DNA from: Pseudorasbora parva
Taxonomy: Eukaryota; Chordata; Actinopteri; Cypriniformes; Gobionidae
Assembly (NCBI RefSeq): GCF_024679245.1
Contig: NC_090178.1
Coordinates: forward strand, 10,848,979-10,912,978
Length of the DNA stretch: 64,000 bases
Reading direction: 5' to 3'
Position 1 is the first letter of the stretch; each line of letters starts with the position of its first letter. A program made the translations under genes and the position numbers. Of this stretch, positions 42,146-55,105 are shown in pieces. Under the pieces are notes generated by a model. The model made no database searches. It saw only the letters and a list, made by a program, of their open reading frames with translations, and was not told the DNA's origin.

Positions 42146-45091
42146 ATGGGAATGGCCGCATCAGCTGTTCGTGGGAATCATTCACACACAACATGGAAAC
42201 ACATTGTGATCATTGTTGCAACGGTCCTGCTCTTTAGTACTCCATCAGGTACAAGTATTCCAGTTCTGTTTCCATTTTGAAAAAAAAGTTGAGTTAACAA
42301 TAACGAGACTGCAAAACATTTATTTACATGCCACATATTTCAGTTAATAAATATGATAGCATAAATGCCCCTAAACATAACTGTTAAAGGTGTCATGAAC
42401 TGGCTTTTTAAAAAATACTTTTGTGGCAGGTCAACTAATGACGTTTGTGTGGTTTTTACATAACAAAACATCAGAACTTATAAGTAATAGACTATTTTCT
42501 ACACTGGTTTTGAGGCTCTCTCCAAAACGCTGGGTTTAGATGGGCATGACACACTGGAGACTTGGAAGTAAACGCCCACGACTAGGATTAGATAAGATTT
42601 GCATATTTAATGAGCTTAAGCTCCATTGTCACAGAGCCATAGAGAAAGAGAGTCGCGACAACGGAAGTTCAAAACGCTTGATAGTCACATGATTCGGCGG
42701 GCAATTCAAATGGCTAGTCAGTGACAGAACTGTGATTTTTGGTAATTAATAGTCAATACATACATTGATTTTCAATCATTTTATTACACATCGACATGTT
42801 GTATTTAACTACGGTAATATGTAACTTTCTATATGTAACGAGGCAGCAGACTCGGTCGAATCCATATGTGGCTTTATTATAAACAAACGTAGTCGTACAG
42901 GCAGGGGTCAACAACAGCAACAGTAGTATTCAAGGCAAAGAAGAGTCGTAAACGAGAGCAGGCAAAGGGTCAGGGCAGGCAGCAGACGAAAGAGTAATTC
43001 AGGAAACAGGCAGGTAGGTCACAGGGCAGGCAGCAAGACAAACTCAAGGGTACAAAACAGTCCAAGGTCAAACACAGGAATACCGATCACAGATGAACCG
43101 CTCAGAAATGTCAGCCGTGGCAAAACAAGACTTCACAATGAGTGTGTGCGAGAGTGAAGCTTAAATAGTCTGGGTGATGAGAGGCAGGTGTGAGTGTAAT
43201 CAGTCCAGGTACGGAGTTATGGGAAATGTAGTGCAGGAAAGGCTTATACTTTTCTAAAAGCTAAAAGTTGAATAATTTTCTCTAATTCCATAACGATGGA
43301 TGAAACGGAATTAAGATGTGCTGATAATTTAAAATCTTACTGATTAAACATCTTACCTTTTAAAAGTGCATCACAAACGGTCTGTTCTGCTGTAACTCTA
43401 TGGCACGGCTGCTACTTCCGGGAACTATTGAGAGTCTCCACGAGCTGCCATTGCTGTAAAAAAAACGTTACATTGGAGTCTATGGAGTTGTCGCGACTCT
43501 CTCTCTCTCTCTCTATGGCTCTGCACTGTCAGTTCAGTGACATGAGAGAGGAGAGAATGAGGGAGAATCGGCAACCAGAATAATTATCTCGATCACAGGG
43601 CTTGTAAACTTCTTTATCAAACAAACACAATGTTTTATTTCTCATCGACTCGCGACTGTTTGGACTATCATTTTTATATTACACATAGCCCGCAAGATCG
43701 GATGATATAAGCGCAAACCGCACGCACACACATAGATGTTCGGCGCGAGCGCCGCCCTTCAGATGTCAACGACAGAGAGACTGAGAGAGAATAGCAGAAC
43801 AAGAACGGAATACTAAGAGATTCATCGGCCTGCCGACGGGCTTTGCGAGCGATGGCCCATACGTGTCTGAGTCCAGCGTGCGAAAGGTATGCTCTTGTAT
43901 GCGCAATATCTTCATTTTCCCTGGTATATTTATTGTTGTTGACCAGCTTGCACGAGCCCTCCATGAGTCGGTGGGCGGGGCAGGGCTGCTGAATTAGACG
44001 CACTGTAGATTCTGTATAGGCGGTGTTTCGACGCGCACTGACGTCAGTATAAAGCACAGGACTATTTGCTGAGCCTGGTGTCTATAAAAGCTTTTCTTTG
44101 ACTAACAAGGAAGTTTTCAGCTCTGAAACTTACAGGATATTCTTATGTTATCATGACCTTTTATATATCAAAATCTCAAGGGAAAGTTGATTCCTCAATT
44201 CATCACCCCTTTAACTGTGCCTTCATTTGGAGTCTGACTCTCATATCAGTGAATTCTGCAAATGTTGCCACTTTTATCAACTAGAGGAAATAATGCATTT
44301 GTCTTTTTTCCCCTACAGTGTGTGCACAGTGTCGAATCTTGCGATGCAACTCAGATTTCGTGGCTGCGACTCTAGAGATGGGTGTCATTGGAAGTGGGGG
44401 TAAGGAGGGTGCTAATGCTGGCTACTGCAGCGCCCTGCGATCCTACGCGCTTTGCACTCAGCGGACAGCCCGAGCGTGCCGTGGAGACCTGGCGTACCAC
44501 TCTGCCGTGCAGGGCATCGAGGACCTGCTCATCCAACACCGCTGCCCCAAAACAGGCCCCACAGCTCAGCCACGGCCCTTGCCTCTGACCCCTCTCTCAG
44601 GGGACGGATGCTTCTATGAGAAGGGGTTTAAGCAGAGGGAGGGCCGGGCCCCTGAGTACCTGCACTGCGGGGTTTTTGGGGACCCTCATATCCGCACCTT
44701 TAATGACGAGTTCCAGACGTGTACTGTACAGGGCGCCTGGCCTCTCATAGACAACCAGTACCTGTACATCCAGGCCACCAGCACGCCCACTGGAGGGAGT
44801 TCTTACACCACCATACTTACAAAGGTGTGGATTTTTTTTTTTTTTACATTTAACCTCTTCTATAACTCTCATATAATAATATAAAGCTACCCTGGAATTG
44901 TCCATGCAATAAAATGTATTTGTGTTGAAATTGCAATTACCTACTATTTCTCAGCAATGAGTTGTATGTAGGCTCATTATTTTAAAAGGGGGGGGGGGGG
45001 TGAAACACTCAGTTTCAGTCAATCTCATGTCAATCTTGAGTACCTATAGAGTAGTATTGCATCCTTCATATCTCCGAAAAGTCTATAGTTT

Positions 45092-45161
<70 letters not shown>

Positions 45162-48100
45162 CATATATGATCCAGAATCAGATCTGGAGGCTGAAATAAA
45201 TTGAACAGGAGAAGCAACAACAGCAGGACGTCCGTCTCTGGTATGTACTGTATTTAGTGGCCTGTCAACATTTGTGTGTCTTTACTCGCAGTTTATGAGG
45301 ACATGATTCGGTTTATGGACTATTGTATGCGACTAAACCTTAGCAGTAGCAAGCAAAACGGTTTTGCACATCAGCAGGGTTGCCAACTCTCACGCATCTG
45401 GCGTGATACTCACGCTTTCAGGCTCTGTGTCACGCTCTCACTCCGCCCAACTCAATCTCACGCCAAATTGCCAAACCTGCTTTTGATATTAAACAAAGCT
45501 ATAAGCTTTAATTTTTTAAAATGTGTTTTAATGAAATTCAAACAATAAATAGCGTTTTGGCGCTAATGTGGCATAATGTTAAAGCCAGAGGCGTTGAAAA
45601 GCGGAGTTGCATGCTCTCGTCTCCCTGCGGTGCGCGCTGGTCACGTGGCCCATGAGCGCTCAATACTTCTAGCGCCGTGCCAATGAATTTAAATGGCTTA
45701 AGCGGATACACAACAGTTTCACCATATAGATGTTTGCTGCAAGTTTTGGTAAACAGTACAGCATAGTGTTAGTGTTTATTGATTATTTAGTCAGCCATAT
45801 TTACAGGATCGTTTTATTATGGAGAGTGATAGAGATTCAACATTGTTAACATTAATGTTATTCTTGTATTTAGCCCTCAGGTATTCCTTACTAATAGGTC
45901 ACACTCATACTCATTAAATGATATTTATTGAATATTTTGAGGAGATCTTTTGGTACTAAATACTATTTGTGCAACAATTATTGTCAATAAATGACCACTT
46001 AAAATATTTTTCTTCTAATATTTGTATTTCTTCTAAAATTTATATTACAATTAGTGTAGTTATTAATATTAAAATAGAGAATTCCAATTCAAAGAGGCAA
46101 ATTAGAGTCATTTTGTGGCTAAAAAATATTAATGTTTATTTGTAATGCCATTAGGTGCCTTATGGCTCTTTAATAAATATACATGTATCTAATCTAGTTG
46201 CTCAAAAATATATTGCAGTCTTTACATTCTAATAAATATTTAGATATGATGATCGAACACTAGATTTCTTTAAATGTGAAATTTCAAAACTTAAATAACT
46301 TGCATCCTAATCTTTTTAATGAATAATGATACAGTCACAAGTGAACATTAAGGAATGGCACATATAATTTGACCCAAGAAATGTTTAAACTAGTGCCAAA
46401 ACAAACATATTATTATGTACAGTATATATACTAGATATAAACTGATACTGAATCAAGATCAAAAGCATTACCCCCCCCCCCCCCCCCCCCCCCGGGCCCT
46501 CAAAAAATCTCACTCCAACCTAAACTTAAAAGTTGGCAACCCTGCATCAGACTAGTGTAACGTACATAGAACAACAATGGAGTAACCATTAGCGCATTTG
46601 AATGACGAAGCACGCTTTGTGAGAACGCTAGGTTTATGTTTGGGTGGTTTTACTGACACCTATAGTGGTCAGCTAAACAAATGTATTTAAACACACACCA
46701 TAGATTGCATGCTCCATTGATAAATTAACTAACGTTATACACGATCGTGTTGTTTACTGATGTTTACTTACGCGACGATAGCCAACAACATAGACATTTG
46801 AAGCAGTTTTACTCACCGCCTGTTTCCAAAGCAGGACCGTGAACCTTTATTGCTGGGACCGCTCCGTGAAAAACACACTTCTTTGGTAACTGTTGAATTC
46901 GTGGTGGAGATCCATTTTTGCAACACAACCGAAGCGTATGTTGTGACGCTTCCCGTCATTTCTGCGTTCAAATCGGTTCAAACGCAGCGCTGCCTTCCCG
47001 GAATGCTGTGCTGAAGCGTTGAAGTCGCTTGATGTCACCCATAGGAATAAAGTGGTGCGCGGTGCAACAGAAGTGTTGCACGGACTAGTGGATCTGCAGC
47101 TTGAGAGCAGTGTTTATGGGCGGCGTGCATCTAGTCACTCGGCGTGCACCCTTCCGGGAGAAGAGCCCGTACGGCCCATACAAGGACCTTCCGCTCTGTC
47201 GACGTCAAGCCGACCCATACTCGAAAAAAACTCTCCGAAACTTGTGAGAAACCGGAAGGAGTATTTTTAACACAGAAATACTCCATCAAACGTCCAACAT
47301 TAGTTTTTGAAACTTTGTCTATGTTTAGGATGGGAATCCAAGTCTTTAACAGTGTAAAAAGCTCAGTATGCATGAAACAGCATCTCTTCTCTCTCTCTCT
47401 CTCTCCCCCCCCCCCCCCCCCCCCCTAAATTGAAAAACTGATGTTTCCTTTAGACTAGAGGGCGAATTAGGCTACATTGCAAAAATGCCTGGACTAATCA
47501 GCAGCTCATATTGACAAAGAACTACTCACATAAAGGCAGGAATAGTACACTGCATGCTTTTTGGGTGAACTATCCCTTTAAAGAGCATATTTTGCAGGTA
47601 AATTTTATTTACCTATAAGGTTGAATATATAACCTTGTATGAAAATGCCATATGAAAAGGTAATGCAGGATTTAAAATGTTTTTATAAGACATAAGAGCA
47701 CAAATTTAGCAGATAAAGTGGCCGTTTCGTTGGCTGTTTGTAAAAACAGCAGTTTTTTCAACATCGCGTCATATTACGTCACGAGAGGGAGTCGTGCGCC
47801 AAGCTCTGTGTTGGCTCAGTGCAGAATAGGTAGCTATTCTGTAGGAATCAGTGTATTTTCTGTAGTTTTTCATTCACGTTCACTCAAATACATACTCAAA
47901 ACGTCATACATCCTCACACTATCTGTGAATCGGCACAAAATAAACCCATAACACAGAATGAGTGAACAAAGGATAACATGTAACACACAATAACACTAAC
48001 GTTATACTGTCTGTGGTTTGGCTGCGGCGGGAGATGTGATGGTCACAGATCTGTCAGAGATGCAGCTCAAAGAAAAGGTGAACTGTGCACGGTAACTAAG

Positions 48101-51100
48101 GGGGGCGTACACTGTGCAGTCACACGAGCTTTCACGTTAAACAGAGACTGGAGCTTTTAATGTTGCTGCTATAGCTTCAGATAGAAAAAAAATATTTGTG
48201 TGCAAATGATTTGTTGGAACAGCAGCCAACAGAAACAACCATAGAGGGAGAGAGCACACACGTGTATCTGGTGTGTATGCACGCTGTATGGTTGCAGCCA
48301 GTAGCATAATAATACTCATATATCTAGCCTATATGTGACATGGTTGTGCATGATTTGGCAATAGGGGACAGCCATACGCTGGTGAAAATCGGGCCGATTC
48401 CCAATTTTTTTGTGATTTTTTAATCACCAAAAAAATTATTGTGAGGTGCTCGTGACATGCTCGTCTTGTCTCCGGTTTCCCCTCACATGCTGCAAGCCAT
48501 GACCAAACGAGCATCCACAATGTCCACGAGAGAGAAAAAAATCGTCTGCGAGCTTGTATGACAGCAAAAATCGCACCGTGTAATGTTAAACCCGGCTTTA
48601 ACGTTGTGTGGACGGATATTAACGAGTGTAATTTATGCCAGATGGTCAAAACGTATTAGTTTCTGACTGTTATTGGTATCAATACTCCTAGATGACCAAT
48701 ACCAGCTTTGCGATTGCCTGATATAGGATAATTATCTGTAAAGTATTGTAATATGAGCACTGTTCATATGCTATAACGTTATATCATGTGCTAACTGGTC
48801 TCTCACCTGCTGTTTTCCACTGTTTCTCCTCACATAACAACTCAATTAATCTCTTCTAATGTTCTGTCTAATCCTGGCCTGTCCCTTATTGTGTGTCATA
48901 ATTGTATGGCTGTGGTCTGCCATATGAGTATTAATAAACATTTATAATTTCCTCAGCGTCCAAACTGTCATTGCAATCCATTGTTTTCCTATCGTTGAAA
49001 TTCACCGCACTCCCTCTCGTTATGTCACTTCCGGTTTAGGCATTTTTAGATGCGGAAAAATTCTCTCACAAAAACGACTCAAAAAAGGCTATTTTAAAGA
49101 AAATCTTGGTCCTACATGATTTTTCTATACACTGACTCACTGGAATCTCTAACCTGCAATATGCTCTTTAATGGTCCTAACCAAACGGCAACCTCCTGTG
49201 GTCTCTCAAAAGGGAGTCAAATCTGCATCTCCCCCATGTTAAAATGCTAAAACAGCAGAATTTTTTTTACAGCCTGGTACAAAAAGTGGTTTTGGTCTGT
49301 TGTTGTTCAGTCGCCCAGTCGTGCCTGACTCTTTGCGACCACATGAATCAGCACGCCAGGCCTCCGTCTTCCACTATCTCCTTGAGTCTGCCCAATTTCA
49401 TGTTCATTGCATTAATGACACTTTTTATCCCCATCTCTTCCCCATGTCTTCCCCTGCCTTCGTCTACTCCTTTTGCCTTAAATCAATCCCAAAGTAGAGG
49501 GACAATTATACAGCCTTGTCATACTCCTTTCCCAATTTTAAACCAATTAGTTGTTCCATGTCCGGTGCTAACAGTTGCTTGCCAAAGATGCTGGAGTGAG
49601 TTGCCATTCCCTTCAGCAGTGGGTCATGTTTAGCGGGAAATCTCTACTATGACCTGACCGTCTTGGTGGCCCTGCATGGCATCGTTCATAGCTTCATTGA
49701 GATACACAAGCCCCTTCGCCACGACAAGGCAGTGATCCTTCAAGGGGTTTTGGTCTATATAGCTAATTTTGCCCTTCATGACTACTGTGAGGGGAGTGAC
49801 TTTTTTATAACTTATCCTTTTAAATTATATTCACTACAAAATTAAGGGTGTGGCCACTTGAGTGACAGGTGGATTGCCACTATGGTTGAGCACGGTGGAC
49901 GGGATTTCTGCAATCTCTGCAATTTCTGTTTGCCCATTTTCAGTCATCTGGGAGTGACGCGCTGCCAAAATGACGACGGCTGGCCCCGCCTACTTCATGC
50001 TTCAAAAATACTCTTCAAAAAAAAGTCATGACATGGATCCACTTTTCCATCCACTTTTTTTTACTGTCTATGGTCCTAACCTGACACGATGTGGCGAAAT
50101 GCGATAAATGGGAGCTTTTCCATAATCAGTTTTTTTTTTTAACCTAACAACCAACCCCCGGTGACACGTGACGATTTTATTTTAGATACACTTTATATTT
50201 CTGTGACATCGTGGCTGGAAGAACACTATACAAATTATGACAATCTCAAGAGCTAAATAATGTTAAAAGCATCTAATGTGAGTTTGAATATCATTTAGTG
50301 TGCTCTTTATTGCCATACTGAAAGCAACAATGAATAATTCACCTTAGATCTTGAAAATACATTTTAGGGAACAAACATTCAAACTGTAATGTGAACAAAA
50401 CAAGTGCATTCTATGACAGTGATTGTTTCAGTCACTCAGTATGAAGTTTTAATATGTTAGTGTAGTATTTATACATTCGATTATGTTCTATTTCTATGTG
50501 AGTGCAGTGCGCCTGCAGAGAGACTCAGCTCACACGATCTTCTGATTGGCTGTGATTTTTATTGATTTTGTCGTGTTCCATCTGGTGTGGACAGACAAAT
50601 TGCTTGTCGCTGGAATCCTATTGCAGTGGACACTCAAAACTAACTCGCCAATCAACTACTGTGAAACATACTGCGAAAACACTACACCGTCTATACCAGA
50701 CACAAACAGCACAACAAAAGCAAATAGAACTCATTATAATCAGTAATTCCGTCTGCACTGGATGCTGTGCGACACTAAATTATAGACAGTAAACTGATGT
50801 CCCATTCTAGTTCTGATGTACTCTGAACACTTGTGCAACTTCTGACACAAAAGACAAATGGATTTGTAACAGTCACGGTTAAAGAAACACGCCTACTTTT
50901 TGGGACTTTAGCTTATTCACCGTTTCCCCCAGAGTTAGATAAGTCCATACATAGCATTCTCATCTCCGTGCGTGCCATAACTCGGTCTGACGTACCCTAC
51001 CAGCAAGCGCAATGATATTACACAGCTCCTGAAAATAGGCTAATTTCCGTCAACATAACCAACGTGACAACCTGCCGTAACTGGAGCCGTTTACCTCCAG

Positions 51101-52434
51101 TCTTTGTGCTAAGCTAGGCTAGCGTTGGGTGCGTCAGACAGAGTTATGGTACGCACAGAGATGAGAATGGTACACCAACATGGTATGGATTTATCTAACT
51201 CTGGGGGATACCGTAAATAAGCTAAAGTCCCAAAAAATTGGGGTGTTCCTTTAAAGGGTGCTCACACTGCACTTTTTATTCCATTGACTTCCATTCAAAC
51301 ACAAGCTTATGCGAAAAGCTGTGCATTTTGCTGCGTTCCAAAGTTCAAGTTTGGTGAACTCTGACCTTGCGAATTCGCGTCACGCGAAGACATGACTAGT
51401 ATAAGATTGATACATAACAGCGTGACTTCTTTGGGAATAGATTGTATATTTTTTTTACATTTTAAGTGTATTACTATTTGTCACATGTTGGATACACGTT
51501 CATAAAAATAAACACTTCAGAGTGGGACGTCATATCACGACCATATTAACTCCCAATCCTTTAATAAAGTCTGTTCTTATTCCCTTACATGAACCTATCC
51601 AGCTGAGAGGGAACAGATTTGTCTTCTTTCAGCACTGCTGTTTAGAGCTCCGAAACTTACTGGATTGCGTTAATGATATTCTACAGCCTGACATCTAATG
51701 ATGAATTGCTATGAATAATTAATAGGACATGCATAATGGGATATGTGCATGGGTTTAGAATCACTCTGGTTTTAATGTCCTGCAGCTGACATTTCTCGGT
51801 TCTGTTCCCTCATCAGATCACGGTTATCTTGAAGAACTGGCGTGAATGTGCAGAGCAGAAGATTTATCAAGCAGAGCTGGATAACGTTCCCCCGGCATTT
51901 ATGGATGGTTCCAAAACCAGCGGCGATCGCAGAGGGCACCAGAGCCTGCACATCGACTCCAGTGACCCTGGCCGACACGCTGAGATCAGGGCTACTTACA
52001 TAGGGACGACGCTGGTGGTGCGTCAGGTCGGTCAGTCGCTGAGTCTGTCCGTCCGCTCCCCTCGCGCGATCGTGGAGTCCTATACGCCTGAGCAGGACCT
52101 GCAGTTGTGTTTATGGGGGTGTCCGGTCTCACAGCGCCTGGAGATGCCATACACGCATCCGTCCACACCTGCGTACTCGCACTGCTCCTCACTGCTTCCG
52201 GTGCGGGATGTGTATTTCCAGGCTTGCTTGTTTGACTTAGAGGTCACTGGGGACGTGAACTCCAGCGAATCAGCTGTGGCTGCTTTAGAGGATGCGCGTG
52301 CGATGATCTCTGACCCTAATAGGGTTCACCTGCTGACGGACAGGGCAGGAACAAACTCTCCATCACTGCTGGTGGTGCTGGCCTTAAGCGTCCTCACAGA
52401 GATCCTCAGACACACAATCTCTGGCCCAGTGTGA
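42146..52434 (+). CDS. hjv: Hemojuvelin (RGM family), complete, 3 coding exons
   Basis: GPI-anchored BMP co-receptor that raises hepcidin expression and so controls iron balance. Coding exons are 42146-42248, 44319-44824 and 51827-10=51817 to 52434; junctions are GT-AG and total 1227 nt, or 408 residues. The exon with the start is preceded by an acceptor at 42081-42086, so there is at least one upstream non-coding exon. In order: signal peptide (hydrophobic about 19-34), RGM N-terminal cysteine domain with an RGD triplet (89-91), partial von Willebrand D domain with the FGDPH autocleavage site (154-158), C-terminal cysteines and a hydrophobic tail suited to GPI attachment. [15 protein letters not shown] and ALEDARA favour hemojuvelin over RGMa, RGMb or RGMd. 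The furin-type RNRR site of the human protein has no counterpart. The downstream neighbour is txnip, as in mammals. Confidence 0.93.
42384..44214. mobile_element. TTAA-bounded composite filling hjv intron 1
   Basis: The left end is TTAAAGGTGTCATGAACTGG and the right end AATTCATCACCCCTTTAA. Nested inside is an inverted pair, CATAGAGAAAGAGAGTCGCG near 42640 and GTCGCGACTCTCTCTC near 43490, and another repeat at about 42830-43240. The composite makes up nearly all of the 2.07-kb intron. Confidence 0.6.
42832..43245. mobile_element. Non-coding teleost repeat inside the intron 1 composite
   Basis: It starts TGTAACGAGGCAGCAGACTC, has a TTTATTATAAAC motif near the left end and GGCAGG-rich middle sequence, and closes with GGGAAATGTAGTGCAGG. 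It resembles the host of the thbs3 minisatellite in overall plan. Confidence 0.5.
44982..47427. mobile_element. TTAA-bounded repeat, copy 2 (hjv intron 2)
   Basis: This shares long blocks with copy 1 at 13921-15767: AGTTTCAGTCAATCTCATGT, GGTTTATGGACTATTGTATG, AGCCAACAACATAGACATTT and GGAAGGAGTATTTTT. It carries its own hAT-like insertion at 45375-46544 and an extra AT microsatellite (about 45099-45158). The right end has decayed to a CT and C run. Confidence 0.75.
45375..46544. mobile_element. 1.17-kb hAT-like insertion in TTAA repeat copy 2
   Basis: The ends CAGGGTTGCCAACT and AGTTGGCAACCCTG are perfect inverted repeats. CATCAG flanks both sides (45369-45374 and 46545-46550), and copy 1 lacks the segment. 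There is no transposase. A run of about 22 C residues lies near 46471-46492. CAGGG ends suggest hAT, although only a 6-base duplication is visible rather than 8. Confidence 0.75.
47430..49297. other. hjv intron 2, no gene recognised
   Basis: A MITE terminus (TTTTGGGTGAACTATCCCTTTAA) is visible at about 47559-47581. The remainder has only short frames without recognisable domains. Confidence 0.5.
49298..49746 (+). mobile_element. BovB-like (RTE) LINE fragment
   Basis: From about 49298, GTTGTTCAGTCGCCCAGTCG and GACTCTTTGCGACCACATGA, then CAGCACGCCAGGC, match the sequence plan of ruminant BovB/ART2. Further on, TTTCCCAATTTTAAACCAAT, GTTGTTCCATGTCCGGTGCT and the antisense of a region with GCAGGGCCACC and GAAGGGGCTTGTG follow as in BovB. 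Internal segments are deleted, and frames are broken. The copy is in hjv intron 2. The recognition is from memory of the cattle consensus, not a search. Confidence 0.75.
50879..51254. mobile_element. 376-bp TTAA foldback MITE
   Basis: TTAAAGAAACACGCC on the left and GGGGTGTTCCTTTAA on the right bound arms that also share TTGGGACTTTAGCTTATT and CCCCCAGAGTTAGATAA with their complements. It is non-coding and lies in hjv intron 2. Confidence 0.85.
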
Positions 52435-52597
52435 CATCAAAAACACTGCACTAAAGCAGGCCTTATGTAATATTTATAGGATATTTATACTATTGTTCAA
52501 TGTTTACATCTCAGTGGTTTGGAGGCTGTCTGGAACGGCCTTGTTAAAAATAATTGTATTGCGTTTGTTTCAGTGTTAAACGCACATGTGTGTGAAT

Positions 52598-52747
52598 AAT
52601 AAATGTAACATATTTGTGAACATTTTTAGCAGGATAAACTTGAATAACCTTTGCAAAATGTAAATATAAGTGATATTTGCTCATGCAGCTTGTGTATTTT
52701 TCTCAAAGGTGGGTTAACTCTATGCATTATGCTGTATTTATAATAAA
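52598..52747 (+). terminator. hjv polyadenylation signals
   Basis: AATAAA is present at 52598-52603, about 165 bases after the hjv stop, and again at 52742-52747. The first is the likelier. Confidence 0.6.
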
Positions 52748-53481
52748 GATAAAATGTAAAATATTTCCACAGAGCAGATGTTCATTGCCACATGCTGCCC
52801 ACACAGCATTAATTAATGAAGTTTTGGAATTTAATTCAATTTTTTTTATTTTAATTAATTTTAATTTAGTAGTATTTTAGGGCTGCCACAGTTAATGCAT
52901 TATTTGAAATTAATTAAATATATTTTTAGTAGTGTTAAATGTATTTTTAATGAAGGTGGGTTATTATTTTTATTATTAGTTTGGAGTGTGGAGACAAAAA
53001 CAGAAAATAATACAAATAATACAAATAATAAATAAAGGAAAATATGTTTTATCAAGTCATTTTATTATTTTTCTCATTACATTTATTTATTTATTTTTAA
53101 TTTCTGCAGGTTTGTGCCTCTGTATTGGAGACATGAAAATATTTTTCATTTTCTGGTTGTTAACAACATACTGTAGGATAATGCGGTTCAAGATATATTG
53201 CAATAATCACTTTCTCAGAGCTAAAATAAAGAGTACTGAATAATTTTCCTGTCAAACTTGGGATTTCAGAACTTTATGAATAGTATATGTCTGGGAAATT
53301 TACCATGATAATAAATTATTCTTTTCTGTAATTTTTCTCCCATAGAATTTCTTTATCCGGAGACTCCTACCGAAAGCCTGTGGAAGACCATAGTGATGAA
53401 TCTATGGTATTCTCTATTCGCATCTGTGCATCATTTATGTTGGTAAACCATAGTTTGCAGCAAGTGCGAGAGGCTGTAGAT

Positions 53482-53681
53482 CAGGGGTCCCCAAACTCGG
53501 TCCTGGAGGGCCGCTGTCCTGTAGAGTTTAGCTCCAACCTCAATCAAACACACCTGAAACAATCAATGCCTTTATATTGACCTAGTAAGGCATTGATGAG
53601 CTGGTTCAGGTGTGTTTGATTGGGGTTGGAGCTAAACTCTACAGGACAGCGGCCCTCCAGGACCGAGTTTGGGGACCCCTG
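53482..53681. mobile_element. 200-bp near-perfect hairpin MITE
   Basis: The left arm starts CAGGGGTCCCCAAACTCGGT and the right arm ends ACCGAGTTTGGGGACCCCTG; the arms are complementary almost to the centre, including GAGGGCCGCTGTCCTGTAGA. CAGGG termini suggest hAT mobilisation. It lies between hjv and txnip. Confidence 0.88.
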
Positions 53682-53924
53682 CGTTTAGGGATCACAGGTG
53701 ATGGAGGTTTCAGATGGTGATGGAGTCTTTCACACTTGGGTGTCACTGAATAGTGTTTGTTTGCATGAGCTTGAATGTTTATATTATATTGGTCTGGGTT
53801 ATGTAATTGAAAGCTGTCTTTTCCCTGTACTCTAACCTTAAAATAGCAATCAATGTTTTTTATGTTAGTTTTACGTTAATATGATATGATAGGACAGAAC
53901 AACCGGTGTTAAAAGCAGAGGAAG

Positions 53925-54315
53925 ACAGTACTCAAGTATGTTTACTTTCCAAGTAACTTTGTTTTTTAAGTATATTTACTTTATCAGTGTTCTTCTTTGG
54001 AACACTTTTACTTCACAACATTCCATTTCATATTAAATATCATTTAATACTTAAATACATAAAAAATATAGTGCTGTATACTTTTACTCAAGTAAAAGTA
54101 TTCAAAGTTTTACTTGAGTACAAGTAAGAAAGTACAACATTTTTAGTGTAATTAAGTATTAAAAGTTAGAAAACAAAAACTTTTATTTATGAAATGTAGT
54201 GCAGTAAAACGTATGATATTATATAGTATGCTTTGGAATGCAGTGAAGTAAAAGTTTTCTAAAGAAAAACACTGATAAAGTATACTCGAGTAGAAAGTAA
54301 AAATACTCCACTAAA
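53925..54315. repeat. Imperfect inverted repeat, probable MITE
   Basis: AGTACTCAAGTATGTTTACT and TTTATCAGTGTTCTTC on the left mirror AACACTGATAAAGTATACTC on the right, and the centre has TTTTACTCAAGTAAAAGTAT with its own mirror. Boundaries are approximate. Confidence 0.55.
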
Positions 54316-54794
54316 AGGTACTACTACAACTATCCATAACAGAGGGAGTTGAGCAATATCCCACCCTCTTCGCACAGGATTGGAACTGTGGAGATAGATG
54401 GACGACAATGAATGAGGTAAGCAGCTGTTTGTTTACAGCTATACTTATCACCGTGATGACGGATGGATGAGGGTTATATAATAAGACTCCTTCGAAACTT
54501 TTTGTAGGGGCTCCTGCAGTGAAATGTTTTGGATCAGTCAGCAGATGGCAGTGCTCATCCAATCAGAACAGTCCATGTGAACATTGTCTCTGTCACACAC
54601 GTTTCAGAGCATGTGGACTGTTCATGGTTGGATTCGTTTGGTCATCTCTGATGACCACTGTCTTAACTGTACATGTGTAATTTGTCCATCATCTCTTGCA
54701 TATTTATCAGATTTTCTCAAAATACCACAATGTCATTTTTGGACTCGTTTCAAGGAAATGACAATTTCAGACATGTAGCCTACTAGAGTAATGG

Positions 54795-55105
54795 TTTTAT
54801 GACGTACCAGGGTAATACCATGGTTTTTAGTCATGTGCCAGGGCAATCCCATGGTATATTGACATGCACCAGGGTAATATGATGGAATTTCTACATGTAC
54901 CAAGCTAATACCATGGTATTTTGACATGTACCAGAGTAATACACCATGGGATTTTGGCATGTACCAGAGTAATACACCATGGGATTTTGACATGTACCAG
55001 GCTAATAATGTGTTTTTTGGATATGCACCAGTGCAATAACATTGGTATTTTGGACATGTGCAAAGGTAATATTGTGTTTTTTGGACATGTACCAGGTTAA
55101 TAGAT
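54795..55105. repeat. Degenerate ~36-bp tandem repeat
   Basis: About eight or nine units contain variants of ATGTACCAGGGTAATACCAT followed by GGTATTTTGAC. The phase drifts by a few bases. It sits 0.7 kb upstream of the txnip TATA box. Confidence 0.75.
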
